Assembly: GCA_016715895.1 (NCBI GenBank)
Contig: JADJXH010000004.1
Span: forward strand, 1,984,001 to 2,048,000
Length of the DNA: 64,000 nucleotides
Direction: 5' to 3'
Source of the DNA: Flavobacteriales bacterium
GTDB lineage: Bacteria; Bacteroidota; Bacteroidia; Flavobacteriales_F; PHOS-HE28
A model generated the notes under the pieces. That model was not told where the DNA came from and ran no database searches. It was given only the letters and a program-made list of their open reading frames with translations. Positions 51,701 through 57,408 of the stretch are shown in pieces; positions within the stretch are counted from its first letter, which is position 1, and every line of letters begins with the position of its first letter. A program made the translations under genes and the position numbers.

Positions 51701-52368
51701 CAGTAGCGGGTGATGAGCTCGAAGGCGGTGCTGCCGTAGGGGTCGAGCAGGGCACCGAGCGTTCGGTTCTCCATCTCGCTCATCAGCGTGCTCGCGAACC
51801 CGTTGCCCACGAGCACGATCACGGTGGTGATGTAGGCCGCCGCCGTGCTGCGCATGAGCACCGAAACGGAGAAGATGATGGCCGCCGAGAACAGGATGTT
51901 CGGCAGGGTGAGGTACAGGAAGGCCTGCGCATGTGCCAGCAGGTCGTTGGGACCGAGCTTCTCGGGATCCACCCAGGGCATCCAACTGCCCACGATCACA
52001 CCGAGCGTGACACCCAGCAGCGGTATCGAGGCCACGAGCGTGCTGCCCAGGAAGCGGCCCAGCAGGTACTGCGCCTTGCTGATCGGCGTGCTGAACATGA
52101 TCTGCGCCGTGTTGCTCGCGAAGTCGCGGATCGCGCTCGCGTTCACAAAAGCCGTCACCATGAACAGACCCAGGAAGGCCAGCGTGGCATACCAGTTGAA
52201 CACCACGTAGGGCGAGTTCATCTTCACGTTGGCCATGGGCCCGCCGATCTGCAGCTTGTCCCACGTGGTGGCGCCGAAGGCCAGCAGCGCGAACAGCAGG
52301 AGGAAGATGTACACCATCGGCTGCCCGGACCAATGGCGCAGTTCCTTCAGGAAGAGCCGCCCGGTCAT
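48781..52368 (-). CDS. ABC-2 permease fused to M1 aminopeptidase (paralogue 1)
   Basis: This 1,195-residue fusion has the same plan as its neighbour. About twelve membrane spans occupy the first ~610 residues (MTGRLFLKELRHWSGQPMVY, FASNTAQIMFSTPISKAQYL), followed by an M1 peptidase domain with HEMGHQWWAH near residue 923 and LLSESMSQYSAL. The zinc ligands are complete. The start at 52368 overlaps the stop of the ATPase gene by ATGA and fits the first membrane segment; the longer upstream frame is ATPase shadow. Such fusions are known in Bacteroidota; whether they export a peptide and trim it, or import peptides, is not settled by the sequence. Confidence 0.9.
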   Translation of the reverse strand: MTGRLFLKELRHWSGQPMVYIFLLLFALLAFGATTWDKLQIGGPMANVKMNSPYVVFNWYATLAFLGLFMVTAFVNASAIRDFASNTAQIMFSTPISKAQYLLGRFLGSTLVASIPLLGVTLGVIVGSWMPWVDPEKLGPNDLLAHAQAFLYLTLPNILFSAAIIFSVSVLMRSTAAAYITTVIVLVGNGFASTLMSEMENRTLGALLDPYGSTAFELITRYWTVDDKNTMLLPMHGVLLWNRLLWIAVSIGVFIFCYWRFSFTDRRTKAAPKEENGDAVPAHVALPAVTKADGFASQARRFRRIAWNDFTGMLKGTAFMIVAGIGLVNMFFGLAFSTSLYENEIHPVTYHVVDMMRGSFDLFTMILIVFYSGLLVWKEREPKFDEVVDATPMALGVPLLGKFAALMMLLLVMLVGSALGGMIFQLIKGYTRLEPGVYLGLYILPGLVTYGIMAALSFTVHVLVNNKYLGYGVFIAAIFLPGILLSALDINTNLVSFNGAPGIMYSDMNSYGTALTGWLWFKAYWWAFAVLLLLVSLFFWVRGKESVGRQRLKLAGLRFRPNRWLALPALGLWVALGGWNYYNTKVLNEVMSGDEQEEDAVYYEKTYKKYEGILQPHYTDIRFTIDLTPAERKLHSVAEVTVRNKGMQPIDSLHLLLSEGIEQEVEIPGAEKVLDDERVNYRIYRLSPPLAPGADLKFTVTASYAPKGFENDVRVMQVNHNGTFFNNMDILPMIGYTAQGELLDKMKRRKHELPPKQRMQRLTDDPAKRMQQYLMHNSDWVNVSTVISTTPDQVAIAPGSLKRTWEESGRKYFEYVVDHPSMNFYSFMSARYEVHREKLGDVDVEVYYHAPHAENVPRMANSIRKSIVYYSRNFGPYRHKQVRIIEFPRYQSFAQAFPGTMPYSEGIGFIADFSDTADIDMTFYVVAHEMGHQWWAHQVMGADMQGSTLLSESMSQYSALMVMEKEFGRGTERMRKFLKLESDRYQRSRGTEQLKEVPLMEVENQGYIHYNKASVILYCLRDFVGEDSLNKAFRTLVDTFGYAPPPYPTALDMYRELDKVVPDSLNYLLEDGFKKITLYNNRVEEATARMLPDSTYEVKLKLWGEKNHADSLGRETPAAMNDWMDVSILRYPAVGRKADRSLNDVPLLHKRVRLKSGSNEFTFLVDRKPMRVEIDRDHLFIDRVMEDNGMKVEVK

Positions 52369-53249
52369 GCCGCCACGGTGTTGAAGGCCCCGTTGATGTG
52401 GCTGAAGAAGACGTCCTCGAGGGAGGTCTCGGCCGGTGTGAAGCCTTCCGGACGCAGCTCGCTGTACGCGTGGATGATCGGGCGCCCGGCGATCAACTTG
52501 TTGCTGATCACCTTGTGCGTGGCCTGGTGCGCCTCGAGTTCGCTCTTCGCGATGCTCTTCTCCCAGATGCGGCCCTTCACCTCGTTCAGCGCATCGCCCG
52601 GGGAGCCTGCGAACAACAGGCGGCCCTTGTTGATGATGGCCATGTTGCGGCACAGCTCCTGCACGTCCTGTACGATGTGGGTGCTGAGGATCACCACCAC
52701 GTTCTCACCGATCTCCGTGAGCAGGTTGTAGAAGCGGTTGCGCTCACCGGGATCAAGACCGGCCGTGGGCTCGTCCACGATGATGAGCTTCGGCTCACCG
52801 ATGAGCGATTGTGCGATGCCGAAGCGCTGCTTCATGCCCCCGCTGAAGCCGGAGATCTTCCGCTTGCGGTGCTCCCACAGGTTCACCTTCTGCAGCAGCG
52901 CCTCCACCAGGGCCTTGCGCTCCCCGTTGTGCACCACGCCCTTCAGCAGCGCGATGTGGTCCAGCATGTCGTAGGCGCTCACGCGGGGATAGACCCCGAA
53001 CTCCTGCGGCAGGTAGCCCAGCACCTTGCGCACCTCGTGCTTCTGCTTGAGCACATCCAGGTCGTCGAGCGTCACCGTGCCCGCATCGGCCTCCTGCAGG
53101 GTGGCCAGGATGCGCATCAGGGTGCTCTTTCCGGCGCCGTTGGGCCCCAGCAGCCCGAACATGCCGGTGGGGATGGTGAGGCTCACGTTGTCCAGCGCTT
53201 TCACGCCGTTCGCGTAGGTCTTGCTGAGGCCGTTGATGATGAGTTCCAT
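52365..53249 (-). CDS. ABC transporter ATPase for the permease/M1 fusions
   Basis: This 294-residue nucleotide-binding subunit has Walker A GPNGAGKST, Q-loop LPQEFGVYP, the ABC signature FSGGMKQR, Walker B LIIVDEPTAGLDP and the switch His in LSTHIVQD. The C-terminal ~70 residues are typical of ABC-2 exporter ATPases. The start MELIINGLSK was chosen as the family N-terminus; 17 upstream in-frame residues were dropped. It is the first gene of the operon and overlaps the first fusion gene by ATGA. I could not find a clear -7 box in the 220 bp upstream. Confidence 0.95.
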   Translation of the reverse strand: MELIINGLSKTYANGVKALDNVSLTIPTGMFGLLGPNGAGKSTLMRILATLQEADAGTVTLDDLDVLKQKHEVRKVLGYLPQEFGVYPRVSAYDMLDHIALLKGVVHNGERKALVEALLQKVNLWEHRKRKISGFSGGMKQRFGIAQSLIGEPKLIIVDEPTAGLDPGERNRFYNLLTEIGENVVVILSTHIVQDVQELCRNMAIINKGRLLFAGSPGDALNEVKGRIWEKSIAKSELEAHQATHKVISNKLIAGRPIIHAYSELRPEGFTPAETSLEDVFFSHINGAFNTVAA

Positions 53250-53472
53250 GGCGGGGCAGGGGGTGTTGCGTCGGCAAGTTGAGACGTGAAGATGCAGCAC
53301 AATGGCCGATCACACGGACGGTCGGGAGGGTGCGACGACCGGCAATGGGACGGGGAAGGGAGGGAGGAGTTGCAGGGGGCATCACTGCTCCCCGAAGAAG
53401 TCGCTGTCGATGTTGTGGCGATGTAAGCCTGCCGGCGGGCAAGTTTGGGCGTTGCGATGTGATGATCTCAGG

Positions 53473-54246
53473 TCAATACACCAGCCGGAAGTTCAAGTGT
53501 TCCCTGGTGCGCTCATACGTATCGATCAAGGCCGTGCGAAGGGCCGGTTGTTCCGCCATGCCTGCGTAGATCAATTGCTCCACCTCCTGGATACGCGCTT
53601 CGGTCGGTGGCTTCTTCTTGAACTCTTTGGAATAGGGAGCCTTTACCTTCTTGAGCAGCGCGAACTGGTCCTTCATCTGCCAGATGGTCTGGTAGCAAAA
53701 GGCCGCATGGTACGGATGTGCCGGTCCAGGTAGGAGATCACTGACCTTATTGAAGCCCACGCAGACATGGACTACAGGTTTGCCGTTCTCACTGTGCAGG
53801 TAGAAGAAGTGCGCGGCGATCTTCAGCGCGCTATCGATGGGCAGATCGGCGACGGGCGCTTTGGTGATCGCTTTGCTGTAGATCGTGGTGAACGCGGTGT
53901 CCGCGGTAAAGGATGAATCGATCTTGGTGCGGATGAGGACAGTGTCGGGCAGGAGAGGCTTCAACTTCCAGACGTAGGAGGCGGTCTTCGCGTAGTTATC
54001 GAAGAGGTACATGTGGTGCCAGAACAGTGCGGCACATTGGCTATCCAGTGCGGTGTTGGCTGTGGTGCTATCCGGCTCCAAGTTGATGTAGGCGTCGTCG
54101 CCGGATCCGTTGACCTGTAGGGCGAAGAGGTCGCTGATGCGGGTGGCCGCGTGGTTCTGTGCCCGTATTCCATTCGGGATGAGCGCACTGAGGCACAGCA
54201 GTGCGAAGGCATGCGAACGGGAGGGACGCATGTTGGCGGTGGTCAT
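53473..54246 (-). CDS. Unknown exported protein
   Basis: This 257-residue protein has a signal peptide (SHAFALLCLSALIPNGIRAQ). The mature part has no motif I recognise. It contains pairs of aromatic residues and many Lys and Asp, and the C-terminus is helical (EQLIYAGMAEQPALRTALID). Its GC content is lower than the surrounding genes. The ATG at 54246 is used; a second ATG at 54231 would also keep the signal. A -7 box TATCTTCG lies 4 nt upstream, predicting a leaderless transcript. The structured repeat copy B starts 33 bp beyond the promoter, on the other strand. Confidence 0.72.
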   Translation of the reverse strand: MTTANMRPSRSHAFALLCLSALIPNGIRAQNHAATRISDLFALQVNGSGDDAYINLEPDSTTANTALDSQCAALFWHHMYLFDNYAKTASYVWKLKPLLPDTVLIRTKIDSSFTADTAFTTIYSKAITKAPVADLPIDSALKIAAHFFYLHSENGKPVVHVCVGFNKVSDLLPGPAHPYHAAFCYQTIWQMKDQFALLKKVKAPYSKEFKKKPPTEARIQEVEQLIYAGMAEQPALRTALIDTYERTREHLNFRLVY

Positions 54247-54250
54247 GTTC

Positions 54251-54258
54251 CGAAGATA
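54251..54258 (-). promoter_or_regulatory. Promoter -7 box for the unknown exported protein
   Basis: TATCTTCG on the minus strand is one base from TAnnTTTG and ends 4 nt before the ATG. Confidence 0.5.
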
Positions 54259-54290
54259 GATCGATAGGAGTGGGGTATGTCTTTGCGTGA

Positions 54291-54420
54291 GGGGGCGCAG
54301 CGGCAGCCTGCTGAAGGCGAGCCGTTGGCGCGGCCAGCGCGAGGAGGCAGCGAGGAACGAGCAGACCCCGGAGCCGGTGTCGGCGCCCGGCGAGACGAAG
54401 CAGCTACAGCGAAGCACCCG
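54291..54420 (+). repeat. GC-rich structured element, copy B (downstream of dinB)
   Basis: Copy B shares with A and C the opening AGCGGCAGCCTG-like segment, the central GCGAGGAGGC and the closing GCAGCTACAGCGAAGCACCCG-like segment. Its inner stem, AGCCTGCT (54305-54312) with AGCAGCT (54399-54405), keeps the bulged C. It lies in the dinB-54246 interval, on the strand opposite to both genes, so it is not a leader of either. Confidence 0.7.
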
Positions 54421-54476
54421 ACCCCGCGCGCCGGCCGGTGGGAGGGAAGAGGGGGCACGCCCTGCCAGGAAGCAGG

Positions 54477-54597
54477 AATGAAAAATGTAGAATGTAAAAT
54501 GGTGAACGCTGAATGATGGATCCGCCGCCTTGGTGCTGCAAATGCCTCGGAGGGTTGTTGGTCATTCTACATTCATCATTTTACATTTTTCATTCTC
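54477..54597. repeat. Heptad-phased palindrome left of dinB
   Basis: AATG (once AACG) occurs at 54477, 54484, 54491, 54498, 54505 and 54512, and CATT at 54563, 54570, 54577, 54584 and 54591. All are exactly 7 nt apart within each arm. The arms can pair over a ~45-nt loop. It ends at the dinB stop codon and may also act as its terminator. Confidence 0.85.
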
Positions 54598-55815
54598 TTA
54601 GGTCCTCCTGTTCGCCAACAGCACCGGCGCCTGCCCGTCAAAGGGGTTGTCCATCCGGCCGATGCTCTTCGCATCCATGCCGCTGGCGCGCATCACGGTG
54701 CGGTCGCCGAAGCGCTTGCGGATCCTGTCCATGGCCTGGTAGAGGCTCATGGCCTCCTCGGTGTCGGTGAAGGCATCGATCTGGTGCCCGCCGCCCACCA
54801 GGTGGCTGAAGCGCACACCGATCAGGCGGATGCGTTGGCGGCGGTCGTAGAGGCTGCGGAACAGCTCGTGTACCGTGGGCAGGATCAGGTGGTCACAGGC
54901 GGTGTAGGGGATGCGCTGCTGCTTCAGGTGCGTGTTGAAGTCGGCATAGCGGATCTTCACCGCGATGCAGCTGGTGAGCTTCGCGCCCTTGCGCAGCTGG
55001 AAGGCGAGGCTCTCGGCCATGGCGGTGAGCATGCCCTTCAGCTTCACCACATCGATGGTGTCGCGCTCGAAGGTGCGTTCCGTGCTGATGCTCTTGCGTT
55101 CGTGCCAGGCCACCACGGGGCTGTCGTCGATGCCGTTGGCCTTGCGCCACAGCACCGGCCCGTGCTCGCCCAGCAGCCGTTGCATCAGGTCCATGGGCAC
55201 CTCCTGCAGCGTGTGGACCCGGGCCACCCCCATGCTGCGCAGCAGGTGCGCCGTCCTCTCGCCCACGCCGGGGATGCGCTCGATGGGCATGGGCGCCAGG
55301 AAGGGCTTCTCCGTGCCGCGCTCCACGTACCACTCGCCCGCGCCGCCCTTGGCCTCGCCGGTGGCCACCTTGCTCACCGTCTTGTTGATGCTCATGCCGA
55401 AGCTGTTGGGCAGCCCGCTCTCTTTGATGATGCGCTGCCGCAGCTCCTTCGCCAGCTTGCGGCTGCCGTGGAAGCGGTCCGTGCCGCTCAGGTCCACGTA
55501 GAATTCGTCCACGCTGCTCTTCTCGAACAGCGGCACGTTGGCGCGGATGATCTCGGTCACCTCATCGCTCTTCTTCAGGTACAGCCCGCTGTCGCCGCGC
55601 AGGATGATCGCCTCCGGGCACAGCTGCTTGGCCATCTTCATGGGCATGGCGCTGCGCACCCCGAAGGCGCGGGCCTCGTAGCTGCAGCTGGCCACCACGC
55701 CGCGGTCGCTATCGGCGCCGATCAGCACGGGCTTGCCGTTCAGCTTCGGTTCGCGCAGGCGCTCCACGCTTACGAAGAAGGTGTTCAGGTCGAGATGTAG
55801 GATCGTTCGTTCCAT
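54598..55815 (-). CDS. dinB: Y-family DNA polymerase (Pol IV type)
   Basis: This 405-residue translesion polymerase copies damaged DNA with low fidelity. The N-terminus MERTILHLDLNTFFVSVE carries the first catalytic Asp, and SSVDEFYVDLSG the second acidic pair, so it should be active, unlike ImuB. The palm, thumb (IERIPGVGERTAHLLRSMGV) and little-finger domains are complete. QIDAF near the C-terminus could bind the sliding clamp. Start ATG 55815 was preferred over 55833, which lies inside a perfect palindrome. Repeats flank the gene on both sides, and a remnant of its own first codons lies upstream (55843-55872). It is likely induced by DNA damage through the S24 regulator, which is inference. 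Confidence 0.94.
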   Translation of the reverse strand: MERTILHLDLNTFFVSVERLREPKLNGKPVLIGADSDRGVVASCSYEARAFGVRSAMPMKMAKQLCPEAIILRGDSGLYLKKSDEVTEIIRANVPLFEKSSVDEFYVDLSGTDRFHGSRKLAKELRQRIIKESGLPNSFGMSINKTVSKVATGEAKGGAGEWYVERGTEKPFLAPMPIERIPGVGERTAHLLRSMGVARVHTLQEVPMDLMQRLLGEHGPVLWRKANGIDDSPVVAWHERKSISTERTFERDTIDVVKLKGMLTAMAESLAFQLRKGAKLTSCIAVKIRYADFNTHLKQQRIPYTACDHLILPTVHELFRSLYDRRQRIRLIGVRFSHLVGGGHQIDAFTDTEEAMSLYQAMDRIRKRFGDRTVMRASGMDAKSIGRMDNPFDGQAPVLLANRRT

Positions 55816-55822
55816 GACGTTG

Positions 55823-55842
55823 GGGCGCATCATGATGCGCCC
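55823..55842. promoter_or_regulatory. Perfect 20-bp palindrome at the dinB start
   Basis: GGGCGCATCATGATGCGCCC is a perfect inverted repeat ending 7 bp before ATG 55815, with the alternative start 55833 at its centre. It could be a repressor operator or an RNA hairpin that hides the start. No second copy is seen in the window. Confidence 0.5.
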
Positions 55843-55872
55843 TTACAGGTCCAGGTGGAGGATGGTGCGTTC
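55843..55872 (-). pseudogene. Remnant of a second dinB 5' end
   Basis: On the minus strand these codons read ERTILHLDL and then TAA. dinB itself reads ERTILHLDL from its second codon, 60 nt further on and in the same frame. The two 27-nt copies differ at five positions, all synonymous third bases. This fits a fragment of a diverged dinB allele left by recombination. Confidence 0.7.
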
Positions 55873-55881
55873 GCCGTTGGT

Positions 55882-55957
55882 CATTCTACATTCTTCATTC
55901 TGCATTTTTCATTCCCTTGGGCAGTGGTGAATGGCGAATGGTCATTGGTGAATGGTG
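55882..55957. repeat. Heptad-phased repeats right of dinB
   Basis: CATT occurs at 55882, 55889, 55896, 55903 and 55910, and AATG at 55930, 55937 and 55951 with ATTG at 55944, all on a 7-nt spacing within each arm. The two arms could pair across a short gap. The block lies between the dinB remnant and element copy C. Confidence 0.8.
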
Positions 55958-55967
55958 GGCGCCTGAT

Positions 55968-56094
55968 CGGGCTGTCCGCTGTAGCTGCCTTGTCCGGTCC
56001 AGCGGCTGGGGCGCTCCGGTGGCTTCCGCTGGTCGCCTCCTCGCTGCACCCATCCGCAGGCCCCGTCCGCGGCAGGCTGCCGCTCCCATCCCGG
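55968..56094 (-). repeat. GC-rich structured element, copy C (upstream of dinB)
   Basis: Read on the minus strand it opens CGGGATGGGAGCGGC and closes with ACAGCGGACAGCCCG. The inner stem is AGCCTGCC (plus-strand 56071-56078) with GGCAGCT (55983-55989), again with one bulged C. It faces dinB in the sense direction, about 150 bp before its start, and is inverted relative to copy B on the other side of dinB. Confidence 0.7.
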
Positions 56095-56149
56095 GCGCGG
56101 GTCCCGTCCAGCCAATAGTTCCGAGCTGACAAAATAACCGTCATGTTGC

Positions 56150-56194
56150 GTCCGATAAATTAGTCATTATGTTTGCGCTGTCGGATAACTGATC
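56150..56194. promoter_or_regulatory. Direct repeats flanking the ORF6N/S24 promoter
   Basis: GTCCGATAAATTAGTC (56150-56165) and GTCGGATAACTGATC (56180-56194) are similar direct repeats 30 bp apart, about three helical turns. They lie on either side of the -7 box at 56168-56175. This is a plausible operator pair for autoregulation by the S24 repressor. Confidence 0.4.
56168..56175 (+). promoter_or_regulatory. Promoter -7 box for the ORF6N/S24 operon
   Basis: TATGTTTG is an exact TAnnTTTG match, 25 nt before ATG 56201, in an AT-rich stretch. Confidence 0.6.
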
Positions 56195-56200
56195 AGCGGG

Positions 56201-56821
56201 ATGATGGGAACCCTGGCAATGCCTCCCGGTCGCAAGGCACCGCACACGGACCTGTTGCCGCTGGAGCACATCGTTGTGGCCGAGCCTCCTGCAGGCCATG
56301 GTGGCCCTGTGCCCACCGATGAGCAGTTGCTCGGCAGGCTCCACCTCATCCGGGGCCAGCGCGTCATGCTCGATCGGGATCTGGCCGAGCTCTATGGTGT
56401 GGAGGTCCGGGTGCTGAAGCAGGCCGTGCGCCGCAACAGGGAGCGCTTCCCCGAAGCGTTCATGTTCGAACTCACCCTCGAGGAGGACCACGCGTTAAGA
56501 TCACAGGTTGTGACCTTAAAGCAGGGCGAGCACGGCAAGTACCCGCCTTTCGCCTTCACGGAGCACGGTGTCCTCATGCTCGCCAACGTGTTGCGCAGCG
56601 AACAGGCCATCGCCGTCAGCATCCGCATCATCGACCTCTTTGTGAGGATGCGCCAGGTCATGCTCGCCCACCAGGACATCCTCCTGCGGCTGGAGCAGCT
56701 GGAGCGCCGGGTGGGGGAGCAGGGCGCCGACATCCAGCTGCTCTTCCATCACCTCAAGCAACTGCTGGCACCGCCATCCGAGCCACGCAAGCGCATCGGC
56801 TACAGACCCGACGAAGCATGA
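56201..56821 (+). CDS. ORF6N-domain protein, copy 1
   Basis: This 206-residue protein has an N-terminal extension of about 45 residues, then an ORF6N domain (about 48-140) with LHLIRGQRVMLDRDLAELYG and VRRNRERFPEAFMFELT. ORF6N is a DNA-binding or virus-related fold, akin to KilA-N, common in prophages and also chromosomal in Bacteroidota. A C-terminal coiled coil follows (LRLEQLERRVGEQGADIQLL). It is first in an operon with a second ORF6N gene (ATGA overlap) and an S24 repressor. No phage structural gene lies nearby. The role is unknown; a DNA-binding partner of the repressor is possible. Confidence 0.9.
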   Translation: MMGTLAMPPGRKAPHTDLLPLEHIVVAEPPAGHGGPVPTDEQLLGRLHLIRGQRVMLDRDLAELYGVEVRVLKQAVRRNRERFPEAFMFELTLEEDHALRSQVVTLKQGEHGKYPPFAFTEHGVLMLANVLRSEQAIAVSIRIIDLFVRMRQVMLAHQDILLRLEQLERRVGEQGADIQLLFHHLKQLLAPPSEPRKRIGYRPDEA

Positions 56822-57396
56822 ACACAGCCGTGGACACCCTGCTCCAGGAGCCGCCCGCCCGTTACCCCGCCGTGGCCCCGTCCGATGCCGCCATCACCGG
56901 CCGTATCCATGTGATCCGTGGCCAGAGGGTGATGCTGGACCGCGACCTCGCCGCACTCTACGGCGTGGAGACCAAGCAGCTCAAGCGCCAGGTACGGCGT
57001 AACATCAGTCGCTTCCCGGAGGACTTCATGTTCGAACTCACCAAGGAGGAGGCCGAACGTTCAAGGAGCCAATTTGGCACCTTGAAACAAGGCGAGAACA
57101 TCAAGTACCTCCCCATGGCCTTCACCGAGCAGGGGGTGGCCATGCTCTCCAGCGTGCTCAATAGCGAGCAGGCCATCCTGGTCAACATTCACATCATCCG
57201 GGTCTTCAGCCTTATGCGCGAAGTGCTCCTGTCGCACCGCGAGATCCTCCAGAAGCTGGAGCAGCTGGAGGAACGCCTCACCGGTCACGACGAGGAGATC
57301 CAGGCCATCTTCGACCACCTCACCGAACTGGTATCGCCGACCGCACCGCAGCGCGGTCCCATCGGCTTTAAACCCTCCAACACCGACAACCGCTAA
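56818..57396 (+). CDS. ORF6N-domain protein, copy 2
   Basis: This 192-residue paralogue of the preceding gene has the ORF6N core at about 27-120 (IHVIRGQRVMLDRDLAALYG, VRRNISRFPEDFMFELTKEE) and the same C-terminal coiled coil (LQKLEQLEERLTGHDEEI). The N-terminal extension differs. The ATG overlaps the stop of copy 1 by ATGA, and the stop is 12 bp before the S24 repressor. The tandem pair probably arose by duplication and may form heterodimers, which is inference. Confidence 0.9.
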   Translation: MNTAVDTLLQEPPARYPAVAPSDAAITGRIHVIRGQRVMLDRDLAALYGVETKQLKRQVRRNISRFPEDFMFELTKEEAERSRSQFGTLKQGENIKYLPMAFTEQGVAMLSSVLNSEQAILVNIHIIRVFSLMREVLLSHREILQKLEQLEERLTGHDEEIQAIFDHLTELVSPTAPQRGPIGFKPSNTDNR

Positions 57397-57408
57397 CCGT
57401 CATCACCC

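Noticed and set aside
50407..52731. 774-residue plus-strand frame opposite the permease/M1 fusion
   Set aside because: It is shadow composition rich in His, Gln and Arg, and the minus frame has the zinc motif and membrane spans.
56201..57396. Toxin-antitoxin pair
   Set aside because: The two genes are paralogues of the same ORF6N family with coiled coils; neither resembles a toxin.
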